From: Sipunculus nudus
Taxonomy: Eukaryota; Annelida; Sipuncula; Golfingiida; Sipunculidae
Length of the DNA: 64,000 nt
Assembly: GCA_026874595.1 (NCBI GenBank)
Contig: CM049310.1
Location: 20,932,058-20,996,057, forward strand
Direction of reading: 5' to 3'
Below the pieces are notes generated by a model. That model worked only from the letters and a program-made list of their open reading frames with translations, had not been told where the DNA came from and did no database searches. Of the stretch, positions 28,478 through 41,158 are shown piece by piece; positions within the stretch are counted from its first letter, which is position 1; each line of letters begins with the position of its first letter. The position numbers and the translations under genes are program-made.

Positions 28478-30317
28478 TATATGTCCTATGTACATACAAG
28501 AAATTAGGTCGGTATCGCATAAATTGTAGAAGTTTTGGGCCTGAGCATAATGCACTTTGTCAAAAGTCAGGAAAAATATTCACTCACTTAACTTGATAAT
28601 TGTTAAAGCTAGAGAATCTATTTAGCAAAATAACTTTATTTAATTAAGTTTTGATTGTATACCAGATATTATATCAAACTTTTGAAATTTTTCCAGTTAT
28701 TAGCAAAAATGAAAAATTACCTATTTTGGACAACTTTGGCCATGGCACATTTTTTTCTGATAGTCACTGTTGATTTAATTTTCAATTCATGCAAACATAA
28801 GGTTAAAATCCCATATAATCTGAAATTTAAAAGCAGTTAATAAAAAAATTTTAATTTGCTTTTATTGAAGATTTTAAAAGACAGTCATATGTAACTGTGC
28901 AGAGATTGACAGTGAATTTGTACCAGCTGATATAGTTACTTTAAATCTTCTAACTCCAACTGTCAATGTTTTAGTTTAGTTTATGTCTAAGCCAACTCTT
29001 TAGATAAGTTTTGTAAATTTCTATAAGCTTTAGTATTAAAAAAATATAATAATGTCCCAAGTTTCAACTTGGCACAGTTGTCTCAGGAAGTTCTTTTGAT
29101 TTGTTTACTGATTCTTAATTTTGGCCGAAATTGGGCAATTTTTACGAAGTTTTAAAATTACCATACCATATTTAACTATACCACCTGTTGGTCATTAAAG
29201 TTCAGGAGTGCATTCCAGCAAGCTTCACTTGGAAGCCCCCCTACTTAATACCCCCCCCCACCCCGCCCAGGTATTGCTTGAGTTGTGTAAATTACATTTT
29301 TGTAATCACCATTAGTGCAGATAATTCGGATGATATTAAAAAGGAACAACTTTTTTATATAAATTTATCATTGATTTGAAAATAAAAAAACAAATAAAAT
29401 TGTAGAATCTGAAATAAAAGGCTTGAATATGTTACCACATTCATTATCAGTTAAATTTGATGACAATCAGGACTTTGAAATCTATTTATTTTTTATCTAA
29501 ACTCTTTGTAAATCATTTAATTCTGTTTAAATTTTTAGTCATAATAAACTAATTCATTGTCAATATGTTCTTTGATTCTTGGCAAAAAATAAAATTCAGC
29601 TGAAATAAATGAATAATTTATATGCTTGGACAAGTTATATTATTAAAGCTGTTTTATAAATAGATCCATTGACAGTGATTAGAACTGTGTACATTATGTA
29701 TTAGCACTGAAAAGGTTTACTTTTTAAATTATTCAGTTTATGGGTTTGACTGTTCTTACACATTCAGATAAGTTACTATTATTATTTAATATTTATTAAA
29801 GTGTCACTAGATGTTTATACTTTTTCAAGTTAAATGACCTTTTAGAGACTGGTTGGTAATATTCATAGCTCTGATTTTGCTCATCGTTTATTATTAGGAA
29901 TCGAATTATTAATCTGGTATTTTTTTTTCCAGACCTGAAACAGTATCATAATCTTTGTGCAGATTGCATGATTAATCAGTGTAGGTGCACAAGCAATATC
30001 ATATGCATTCAGAAATAAAAGAAAGGGAACAACACCTGCGTAATAATATCGTATGTATAATCATCATAATAATATGACAGACTTATAATAATATTGTCAA
30101 ATGGCTCTAGCATTAGGATTTACATTTTCAAGTGCAACAAAGTACAATTTTGGCAGTCATATATTCAGTACTTGAATATCACCAAACAGTAGGGCCACGT
30201 CCTCTTACCTGTTAAACGATTGTAAATATATAACACAGTAATAATAGATATGCGTATATTTTGCATCTGCTATAATTTTACGAAATCAGCTGAGCGCCGT
30301 GACCCATGGGTCCCTTT

Positions 30318-31694
30318 TCATAATCTCCGAGTCGAGGGTTAAGGCAAGAGCAAGCTAGAAGCAAGCCTTTTCCTCGTCTACAAGCCCTCCTTGCAGCACA
30401 TGTTCACGTCAGACCCGCCTGTAATGACACGCCGAAATGAATATACGGTTTCTATCCAAAAATACGATCGCGAGTTCCTCGGTGTGCCATAAACGTTGAA
30501 AAGCGTCCAGCACAGAAACCTTACCGTCGATCTTGTCAGGTCCAAGTTACCCTGGTTCTTTCTAACAATGCTTAGGAGGATATTCCATATTTATTATACC
30601 AGTCAGTGACTGTGGTCACCTTTCTTTCTTGAATAATGTGTAATCTTTCAACAAATAACGTCAATGTCTTGAGGTACATTGAAAGCTGGGATTTTTCTTT
30701 GTGCAAAATAGGCCTCATCCCTGCGCGGAGGATGGATCAACCCTTGACCAATCCGGGAGCAAGTCGGGACCAAAGCGTGGTGTCCTTCAAAGCCATTTTA
30801 TACTTGATAACTCCTCTATATTAACTCGATATTAACATAAATGGAAAGTTTATATGGCTGTCTACCAGTCACACTGAAAACTTTTAATTTTAAGTGAAAT
30901 TCCAAGCAATTTTATCCAACGTATATTGAAACTATTTTGGTCCCGAGCCAGAGTCGAGAGCACCAGGAACGAGTCACGAGAACCCCGGGACCAATTAAAA
31001 CGATTTTCCCCCAGATTTACATGAAGAATTAAATGTAGTTTTATTTTGTTTTCAAGTATGATATTATATTCCTCAAACAAATTTATAAAGTGCTGCAGTA
31101 AATTACATATTTGATTAAGTAATTCCTGTCACACCAAGTGTCGTGAGAAGCGTTTTATTATAGAATAATGAACTATAAATCAGGCTTGGCAATAGGCAAG
31201 TCAAGCCTTATCAAATGGAAATAAAATAGTACATTACTACGAAAGCCCAGCTTCATTATGTTTAAAAAGAAAAGGCTAATTTAGCTTTATTTAACATTTT
31301 AAAACTGATAATAAAGTAATATCGCCAACAAATTTTTATTTATCAATGATAACGTTCATTGTTATAACCAATTCAAGGTTGAATAATTTCCGATATCTTA
31401 CGTCGAAATGCGTGGTATTGAATTAATTAACCTTATTAGCAAAGAAAAACAGGCAAAGCCAACAACCATCCCTGTGTCTGGTCTCTGGGCCGCAAAGGCC
31501 ACGACAGCCATACTTCCTATAATATAGGCAGTTCATAACGTGTCAGACTATTCACAGAAACCATCGAATACCACAGAAAACCACCGAAAATGAACCAAAA
31601 AAAATCACTGAAAATCAACTAAGCTCTTTGACGTTCCTAAATATTTTTTATTGTTTTAACGATAAAAACATGAAAAGATTTACATATTTATATA

Positions 31695-31757
<63 letters not shown>

Positions 31758-31910
31758 AATACTGTTCTATTTCTCTCCTGCCAAAATGCTGTCGATTGGC
31801 CAACAAGTAGCGAAATCTTTCCCTCAGTCTAAGTCCAATGGTCACCGGGCACGTACTGAACAGCGTTGGGTTGTCCCGCCAATAAAAAAAAACACTATTG
31901 AATTATAATT
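30318..31910 (+). other. Intergenic, no gene recognised
   Basis: 30330-30560 is richer in CpG but shows no supported exon. An (AT)n tract is at 31690-31754. A segment with inverse similarity to 34318-34375 lies at 31545-31605. Confidence 0.45.
31690..31754. repeat. (AT)n microsatellite
   Basis: About 65 bp of alternating AT with one TT interruption. Ile-Tyr repeat frames on it are meaningless. Confidence 0.95.
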
Positions 31911-34110
31911 TTTATTAGCGAACATGTGAGCTTATGCGAAAGTGTGGCGTCGTCCGTCGTCCGTTGTCTATACGTTAACCCATACTATCTTGAAAACGGC
32001 AGGAGCTAGTATCACCAAACTTTATGCAAAAAATTAGTCATCTAAAAAAACTCTATATCGGATTTTGCTTATTTTTTGGCTAACTGCATTTTCTTAGATT
32101 TTATAGGGAAAAGGTTAAAAAAACTTTAAAATCTTCTTCGCCGAAAATGTACCGCCAAATTGTCCGATATTTCACAGAAATAATTCCTTGAACAATCTCT
32201 CTCAAGTTTGTTCCATTGGTAAAGTTCGGTTATTTTTTTGCCGAGTTACAGGAAGTTGAACTGAGTCATCTGTCCAAAAAAGCATACTAAAATTACCATC
32301 TCAGAAACGACTGGAGCTATCATCGCGAAATTTTGTGCCAATCTTGGTCACATGAGTCGTATCTGAAAGATAGGTATTGGCGGCGCCACCTGCATTGACC
32401 TTTTTTGTACGGGGGTCATCGGTTATCAGTACATTAACCCATTATTTCTCAGGAACAGCAGGAGCTAGCATCCCTAAATTTTACATAAAAATGAGTTACA
32501 TATCAAATGTTATAGGATACAGCTTTTTTGTCGCCTTTTAGTATGTTTTACATTTTTCGGGGGGAAATCTTGAAAACCTTTGAAAATCTTCTTCTCCGAA
32601 ACTGTTGAGCCAAATTGTCCTATATTTCGCAGAAATGATTCCCAGAACAATCCCTTTTAAGTTTGTTCAAATGCCCTAGTTTTGGTGATTTTTGAGTTAC
32701 AGCAAGTTGTACTAAGTCATCTATCCAAATCAACAAACAAAAATTTCAATCTCAGAAGCGAATGGAGATATCATCACAAAATTTTATGTCAATGTTGGTC
32801 CCATGAGTCATATCTGAAATTTTTATATTGGTGGTATAAGGTATTTAGGTATCTTTTTCTAAAAAATAATTGGGCAAAATTGTTCAAGAATTCACCAAAA
32901 AAACTATCCCAGGGATAAATTAAAGGACTGCATCTTTTATTTTTCTAAATATTTTGATAAAAAGTCTGATATGTCAGCTGAACTGTATCAGATTATGCAA
33001 AAGGTCAAGAGTTCACTCAGTGCAGCCAGATATAGGTCAAGAGTTTACTCAGTGCAGCCAGATACAGGTCAAGAGTTCAATGAGTGCACACTGAGTTTTC
33101 CAGGGGTCATAAGGTCAGTTCAGCTCAATTTCCTTGAGGCTGCATGTGATCACCTCAGGGGTGCCATGCCCCTCAAGGCTGCATGTGATCACCTCATGGG
33201 TGCCATGCCCCGCAAGGCTGCATGTGGACACCTCATGAATGCCTCTAGCCCTGGAAACCGTCAGGGCTCTTTGGTTCAGTTTAGTTCCACTTTGCTGGGC
33301 TCAAGGTATTGGTCTGTTCAAAGTTGGCATGATGGCAACTTGGAAAGTTTTCTTATAAACCAGACAGGTGACACCATGCATGCACTTACCTTTTGGTTTT
33401 GGTAGAATAAATTAATGCCCTTTTCTCAGGAGTGATTCGCAGTATTAGCCTAAAATTGTGCATATCTATAGATCTTTGACTCACCATCTTTAAATCAAGA
33501 ATGATGGCGCCATCTGCAATCGTTTTCGTACATGTGATTTGGGTGAAAATGGCTCATAACTCAGGAGTGGGTCAAGGTATTGGTCTGAAATATGGCATGT
33601 CGATCCATCTTGGAGAGTTTTCTAGTACGCAAGACAGGTGGCGCCAAGTGTTTTTTTCTTGCACAATTTATGCCCTATTCTCAGAGTTTTAGTTGACTAT
33701 AATCAGCAGCGGTGTGACATACCACTCAATCCATCCGTCACTTCACCCGTACCACTCTGATTTCAGCGGAGACACCTTGTCGCTTGTCAACTATGTTTTC
33801 TAGTTGTTTCATGCATCTGTGCACATAGCCTAACTGTGGTCTGAAGTATCTGCCTGAAATTGTTCATGTCTATACATCTTTGATTGCTTTCTCGTACACA
33901 AGACTGGTGGTGCCACTTTCAATGATTTTTTGTCTGTGCATCCATGACATATTTCAGCAGTGACGTTTGTCTAATTGGTGCATGCACTCGGGTTCAAATG
34001 TGCAGTGCTTGAATGGTACATATACATGTCACACTTGTACTTGAGAAGTAACGGTCAAGCATGGAAGCATTATACCTGATATATATTCCATTGCACAGTT
34101 TCGCATAAGT
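31911..34110 (+). mobile_element. Helentron-like family I, copy 3
   Basis: 5' TTTATTAGCGAACATGTGAGC, then TTATGCGAAAGTGTGGCGTC and the same internal order as copy 1 (GGAGCTAGTATCACCAAA, TATAGGGAAAAGG, GTGCAGCCAGATA, AGACAGGTGGCGCCA). The 3' end is degenerate near 34100 (GCACAGTTTCGCATAAG) and the terminal AGGCCT hairpin is lost. A short tandem array repeats TGCATGTGATCACCTCA(G/T)GG at 33140-33240. Confidence 0.6.
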
Positions 34111-37068
34111 TCACTAAAATGTATTCCTATGTTTCAGAATATTTTAAAAGTTAGTCATAATTATGTAAAACCTTCAAATTGTGGAATATGTTTATTATTT
34201 ATTTGTTTATTTTAAATAACACTTTTCACTCTATTAATCTTATCATTTTAATATTAGTTATCAGTTAAAACAACTACAATATTCAGGAATGTAAAAAAGT
34301 TGTTGATTCCAAGTGCTCTCGATTGATTTTCGGTAGTCTTCTGTGGTTTTTGTGAATAGTCAGACCCTTCAAAACAATTGATTGATTTATACTCCCCTTG
34401 TAGACTTTCGTTATATACATTTCATGTTACATGGACACAACAAATTAAATGTATGATAAAGTTAACAATAAACCTAAAATTTTATACTCCTTAAATAGAC
34501 ATATATCAACGGTTACAACAAATTTGTCATTCAGCTCCATATATAGGCCTAGATCATCAGGGTCTTCTATACATACGTGCCGGTATCACCGTATCACTGT
34601 ACACGTATAAACGCGTGACCAAATAATTTCAAGTACGCATTTACACAATCTATCATATGTTGAATGTTATTAATAATATATTTCAGCCTTATGGAATAAA
34701 AATTTCTAGAGTATAATTTTCTTTAACATTTAAATAGATTGTATTCACACTTAACTGACAACGTTTCTGCATCACTCTAAAACTGGCTGCTTTAATATAT
34801 CGTTTTTAATGCATTATTTTATTCTGGAAGTTATGATTTAGTAGAACCTACCCGTTATCACTTGTTTGAAAATCATATGCCATAATTATTTCTGTTGGGT
34901 CTAATTTTGTTTAAACAAACATCTTAACTGTAAAATATGTTTTTCTTCTATACCTAAGAATCTATCCACGATTAAGACACAAAGCCAACAACCACCCCTG
35001 AGCCTGGCTTCTGGGGCACTCCGTGCCACCTCATTATAGGAACTTCAAAGGACTATCCCACTAATTAACATAATCCTGTCTGAGCTGAATGTCGGGACTA
35101 TTACTCAATGAACCTGGAAACTGACTGGATAGCGGTGTATATGGAGGAGAGCAGCACCCATTGGACGATCTTCGAGTAGTTCATACAGAGTTTAAACATA
35201 GAAAGGAATATTTAACTTGAACTAAGGGATCTGGTGCTCAGCACTTTTGGAGAATTCTACTTATATATACAGGTTCACATATTCATGTGCTCACAACCAT
35301 CTATCATGCTTGGAAACAGCAATGTAGTTGGTTAGCGGCAGATCCATTACGATTGGTTACCGCGAAGGTAGGCTTAATTGGTTTGGCCTAGTGACATCAT
35401 GAATAGGATTATAAGATCGTGTTCTAATACAGGCGTAATATTAACCCAAGGCAGGTAAAAGTGTCATTATTGTGATCAATTTAAAGGTCAGCGTCTAAAT
35501 TAATACTTAATGCAAAAATGTCACTCGGACGGTAAACTGTTCCCCACTATAAATATTTTCGACAGCCTTTGGACCATACACCCTGTCCGTTAAAATGGCT
35601 TCTCCGGCAAATATTCTGTTCCACAATTTGACACAACACGGTGTTTTAGACTTAAAGACCGTCGTCCTTAGTCAACTTTAGATGTAGTCCACTTTGAACA
35701 AACCAATTATCATATTGACACTATATATATCCCTGCATGATTGCGACTCGTACGCATGAAAGGTATAGAAGAATTGGAGCTTACGGAATCTGATAATGCA
35801 GAATACTGTTGAGTGATAACTGGCAGCTTGATTCGGAGTAGATGCGCGCTGCAAGTAACTTAACTTGTCAGAAGTATCACCAGATTGCACGGCTGCAGGA
35901 CCCGGTAAAAAAACTGATAGGTAGGTTTTATGTAAAATAATTTATATCACTTGTTGCTGCACCACTGTGCGACTACTTCATAAATTAATGTGGATGATCC
36001 CTGGGTTTGCGTTATGCAAATTGAACCGGGTGTCTTTATTTCTGGATAGTTTGTGCTCGGTAAATTTATTATATTCAGTTAACATTTAGTTGTCGTGTTT
36101 TTTTTTTTACAAACAATCGCATCAGGAAGACCGAAAGTGCAAATGGAAAACGCCCGATTTCGAGTGACTGTGCATTATTTGTTATCACAAATGAAGGTTT
36201 GGAGTATAAACCCCCTGTTACCAGAGGACTGTGACTGTTTCGTAAATATATTTAGATACAGAGAGTACGATCAGATAATTGTTTTACGGGTTATATTTTT
36301 ATTTTATGTAATATCATGTTAAGCCATTAGTGTTTAAGCTCAGTCAGGAGTAGCACCTGGGTTGTTTGATACTGACATCAGAGAGATTTAGCGATCAGTA
36401 TAAAACACCTGCACCTTCAATGTTCCTTTCCTTTTGAGCTGAAAATCGTTAGAAGGCGATCTCGTACGATGGTCTCCCTAGCAACGGTGTTTAGCCAGCG
36501 CAAACATGTCTATGTCTGTCTGTGTATTTCACTTAGAGTAGTTTTCCCACGTATTAGGCCTATTTCTGGGGGCGTGTCGACTATAATTTGATTGTGATGG
36601 CAGCGGAACAGATGGATAGTGGTGCTGATTGGCTGGGGAGTCTGGCGGGATTTGTGACGCCAGGAACCGGGACAAAACTGGAGAGCGGGCGATTGTCGAG
36701 AAGAGACCCGGTAGCCGCTTCGAAAGTGGTGTTGTACCTATGAGTAGCTGCGAGCAGTCCAACCGGGTGGTCTGCTTTTCTTCGGTGAGCCTTGTGGGGC
36801 TGTAGCGTCATAAAGAATGGAACTTCTAGTCTGCGGAAGCCGTCTTCTAATGCTGCAGAGACTATAGTGATGCTTGCCGATGGACAGGCAATTCTAGTCG
36901 TTTTGAGAGCTCCCAGTGACAGGCGAGAGACTTCGTCTTGGCGCTGGGTTGTAACGGTGCTGAGTTTCGATAGTGAGAGTGTACTGGGTATCCGACAGCC
37001 GGAGAGCGGTGATTAAGCGCAGCTAAAATAGAGAGAGCCGTAGCCAGAGAGCTCTAACATTATATATA
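34111..37068 (+). other. Intergenic, no gene recognised
   Basis: 34977-35040 repeats the phrase AAAGCCAACAACCACCCCTG seen at 31456-31475. 36420-37020 is less AT-rich with several CpGs; a 48-codon ATG frame at 36598 and a minus-strand frame overlap there, neither recognisable. A promoter or untranslated first exon (for example of Roquin) is possible but unsupported. Confidence 0.4.
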
Positions 37069-38050
37069 TGTGTGTGTGTGTTACAATCAATGTGTAAAAT
37101 CAGTGAATTTGTAAATTGCCTGAAAGTTTCAGTCAATTTACAAATTACCTGATTCACAAATGTTTATGTTTCAAGGCTGGACTGAAATGTAACAGCAGGT
37201 GTCATGGTAGTTTGACATTCCCAAATAAAAACTGAAACTGGTATTGCGTAAGCTAATGAAAACACCATAAGTTTTCTTATTCAAGAACAAGAAACCAAAT
37301 GGCCGTTTTGATTATATGTTTTTGTAGACGGTGCCATAACCATGTAGTTGTTAATGTTAAATGCATGTACAATATACTTTCTTTGAGTATAGCAACATGT
37401 GATGGCCTGAAGAGTTAATGAGTTAGCTTTTGTCGAGACAGTGTTTACAACAAAGTTCCCCTTTATTGAGACAGTTTAATATTTTACAAAACATGATAAA
37501 CGACTTCATCAAGAATCGAAATCAATATATAAGTGATATATATATATATATATATATATGTGAAACATTACACTATACAATGTGATGTGTAATATATCAC
37601 AATGTATCACTATTTTGTAACAATGAGATATATGAAACAAATGGAATATTACTTGAATATTTTTCATTTTAATTTAAATAAAAATTGACTTTTTTTAGTT
37701 TAACTGTGATTATCCTCAAAATTCTTTATTAAATATTTCACATCATATTATTACATATGTATCTTAAGAAATTTAAGAAGATGAAAAAAGTTTACTCGAA
37801 TTAGCAAGGTTTACCATATTAGAATACATATTTGTCATAAAAATAATCTATTTTTAATAAATGACTTGTCTTACACCACTTCAAAATTTCAGTCAATCTG
37901 TCAAATGATTGGACTGATTTTTTAGTCAGTTTGTAAAATGCCTGAACATTTCAGTCATTTTGTAAAATGCCTGAGTGAATCAGGAAATTTGAAAATTGAT
38001 TGAAAATTTCAGGCAATTTACAAATTGACTGATTTTACAAATTGACAGTA

Positions 38051-38064
<14 letters not shown>
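37069..38064. mobile_element. ~1.0-kb element with 90-bp terminal inverted repeats
   Basis: The left arm 37069-37158 (GTGTGTGTTACAATCAAT ... ATTACCTGATTCAC) is the inverse of the right arm 37975-38064 with about ten mismatches. The internal part is AT-rich with short CAGTCA(T/A)TTTGTAAAATGCCTGA subrepeats and an (AT)n tract. No coding frame. Non-autonomous foldback or MITE-like element; superfamily unknown. Both ends abut GT/AC and AT microsatellites. Confidence 0.65.
37536..37559. repeat. (AT)n microsatellite
   Basis: Alternating AT inside the 90-bp-TIR element. Confidence 0.9.

Positions 38065-38095
<31 letters not shown>
38064..38095. repeat. (AT)n next to (AC)n microsatellite
   Basis: ACACACAC from 38050 changes to AT repeats at the right edge of the 90-bp-TIR element. 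Confidence 0.9.
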
Positions 38096-38096
<1 letters not shown>

Positions 38097-38181
38097 CACT
38101 GCACATAAATGATATTAAATTTCTGATGTCTATTATTTTTTCTCTTATAAATTTACAGTTTGGGGAATTTATATTGCTACA

Positions 38182-38185
<4 letters not shown>

Positions 38186-38246
<61 letters not shown>
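38186..38246. repeat. (AT)n microsatellite
   Basis: About 61 bp of AT ending in TATA, immediately before a pogo-like end, whose usual target is TA. Confidence 0.95.
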
Positions 38247-38249
<3 letters not shown>

Positions 38250-38990
38250 TGAAACCTCGTTTTGTCGAACTCGGATAAGTCGAATTTCCACATGTGTCGA
38301 AGTCGAATGTGGAGTCCCTGCAAAAAAAATTAAAAACCTTACTTACTTAACTCCTTTTGTGTCGAACTCGGATTTGTCGAAAAACCTGATGTGTCGAAGT
38401 GTTTTATTGGTCCCCAGCTACTATTTCTATCGCTTAACTCGAAATCATGTCGCTTATATGTTTGGATAACAGTTGTGCACGCTCCATTAATCATACCTAC
38501 GGCCTTGATGACCAGTTGTATAATTAATACCGGCAAGGATCTTACTCATCAAGCGCGATGGTTTATACAACTAATCCGTTGTGTACCTGATTGGCCATTA
38601 TACCTACTCATGATCAGGCCTTGCTTCTTTCGCCAACACAGCCATAATTCGAAATGAGATGTTTTTAATAAACAAAACATAATGGAATCCTTACCTTTGA
38701 TGTGTCTGGGATATACAGATATGTATATAAAGGGAGAAAGATGAGATCTTTCAGACTGACTGTTACTTGTACAATAGAGTACGTTAGACTGCTTTACTGC
38801 TTAACTTTTATATTGTTCCTGTCCTGTTTGCTATGGCGTCGCGGCCTGCTCAAGTTTGATGTGAAGACCATTGAGCAAAAGTACGAAGCGCTGGCCCAGG
38901 TAGAACGTGGTGGCAAGACCACGACTCAGATTGCATTTGATGATTTGTGTGTTTTCATATACCTGTATGTGCTCCAATTTCACTTTCTTG
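38247..38990 (+). mobile_element. pogo/Tigger-like DNA transposon, 5' part
   Basis: Starts TA|CAGTGAAACCTCGTTTTG with internal repeats of TCGAACTCGGAT(A/T)(A/T)GTCGAA, the typical pogo/Tigger terminal style. A broken N-terminal transposase segment follows at 38833-38945. The 3' end was not located; sequence from about 38995 belongs to another repeat. Confidence 0.65.
38833..38945 (+). pseudogene. pogo-like transposase N-terminus (CENP-B-type HTH), fragment
   Basis: ATG at 38833 gives MASRPAQV then a stop; one frame over, FDVKTIEQKYEALAQVERGG continues with KTTTQIAFD. This resembles the first helix-turn-helix of Tigger/pogo transposases that binds the terminal repeats. No DDE domain is left. 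Confidence 0.6.
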
Positions 38991-39823
<833 letters not shown>

Positions 39824-39826
<3 letters not shown>

Positions 39827-39890
39827 CTGGAAGGGGGTAGGGGCCCGGCAACGTTTTTGTACCACCTTAAAAGAATCCTCTCGGAGGCCC
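39824..39890 (-). repeat. 67-bp unit, inverse of 42752-42818
   Basis: GTGCTGGAAGGGGGTAGGGG ... AGAATCCTCTCGGAGGCCC matches the inverse of the unit at 42752-42818 with about two mismatches, and both adjoin a TAA/ATT microsatellite. Probably the end of one MITE family (see 42750-42950). Confidence 0.8.
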
Positions 39891-39935
39891 GAGGGAGGAG
39901 AGGGGGCCGAACTGTTTTGAAAAGGCAATTGATGC

Positions 39936-39936
<1 letters not shown>

Positions 39937-40004
<68 letters not shown>
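39937..40004. repeat. (AT)n microsatellite
   Basis: About 68 bp of AT with one ATAC interruption. Confidence 0.95.
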
Positions 40005-40008
<4 letters not shown>

Positions 40009-40079
40009 CTAACAGTAATTCCTCACAGTTTACTGAGGTTTAATTCCAATGAGAAATATCAGTTGTACAAGACGAAGAA

Positions 40080-41158
40080 AACAAAAAAGGGGACCAATGC
40101 GTCACGGCGCTCAGGTAAATTTTGTAAAATTTCAGCAAATGCAGAATATACTTATTCCCATTGTTATTGTTTTTATGTATTATTATTACCAAAATTGAGA
40201 GAAAATGATCCTGTTATTGGTGATAATCGAATACTAAATATATGATTGCCAAACTAATACTCATGGAAAAACCATGCAGTATATGTTTTCGAGATACCAT
40301 GTTGCATATGAAATATTTACAGAAAATTATAACATATAACATCACTTATTTATACATCCTCTCCATGGGGAGAGGGAGGGGGCTGCAGGGGAAGCTAGCT
40401 GCGTTGACTGAAGCAAGTTTCAATACAGGTGCAACGTGAGGGCTTCGACACTCACTGCACACCACCAGGCTGGGTTGACTTTATATAAACTATACTACAA
40501 ATGGTGTCTGAAAAATTGAATAAAAGCTACTGTATTTGAAGAGTTCATTTCAGATTTCAATAGAATAAATCGTGTTTTTTCCGGTGAAAAGTAAATGACC
40601 AGTTCTTACAGGGGAAAAAATATCCATGGTCAAATTTAGGGAAAATTTAAGTTATTGTTACCAGTATTATATTTATGCTAATAATTTGAAAAAAAATATC
40701 TGATCTAACTTCTAGCATACGATTAAAGTTTGATTAGATAAACTTTAATCCTTGAAAATATTTCCTGATGTTTTGATAAGGTAAATTATGTTCAGATCCA
40801 TAACTTCTAAAAATTATGTTAATTTGTATTGACTAAATGTATGCATGTACACAGGAAATCGATAGAGGGTTATCTATGCCAAATATAAAAAAAGTTTGTT
40901 GTTTTAAAAAGGGAATTCTTGAAGTGTAACAGAAGGCTTTTACTGGAAAACCTCTAAACAGAGGTTTTTCCTTAATTTTTTTCAAGGAAATAGAGGTTTT
41001 TTGTGACCCAGTTTTGGGTTTGGTAGAAGAACTTAAGGACATCTAACTGTGTATTGAATTTTGTATTCCTAGCTCCAGCAATTTCATACAGTTTACCTGT
41101 TAACCGACGGACGACAGGACCATCGCTATAGCTCAGATGATCTTAGTCAGATGAGCAA
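40080..41158 (-). mobile_element. Helentron-like family A, copy C (minus strand, ~1.08 kb)
   Basis: The left border AAAAAAGGGGACCAATGCGT then CACGGCGCTCAGG is the inverse of the family 3' end. The right border has ATCGCTATAGCTCAGATGATC then TTAGTCAGATGAGC, the inverse of the 5' hairpin. Internal TTTTACTGGAAAACCTC and GTGACCCAGTTTTGGGTTTGGTA are the inverse of family A phrases. A nearly complete short copy. Confidence 0.7.

Larger units (their letters stand above)
19582..30317 (+). mobile_element. Helentron-like family A, copy B, interrupted by nested Gypsy elements
   Basis: 5' end TTTTAGCTCAGATGACATAG with hairpin arms AGCTCAG/CTGAGCT. 3' end AAATCAGCTGAGCGCCGTG then ACCCATGGGTCCCTT (about 30287-30317). 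The element's own sequence is 19582-19827 and 28478-30317. The second part matches copy A from its 'CCTATGT.CAT.C.AGAAATTA' segment onward, so the retroelement at 19828-28477 is an insertion. Confidence 0.7.
31545..34375. repeat. Inverted-repeat pair around family I copy 3
   Basis: GTCAGACTATTCACAGAAACC ... CCACAGAAAACCACCGAAAA (31545-31605) is the approximate inverse of 34318-34375 (TTTTCGGTAGTCTTCTGTGG ... TGAATAGTCAGAC). The arms bracket the family I element and could be the ends of an older element. Confidence 0.45.

Noticed and set aside
36529-37020. Possible coding exon or minus-strand gene in a less AT-rich patch
   Set aside because: Short ATG frames on both strands show no recognisable domain and no convincing splice partners; at most a promoter or untranslated exon.
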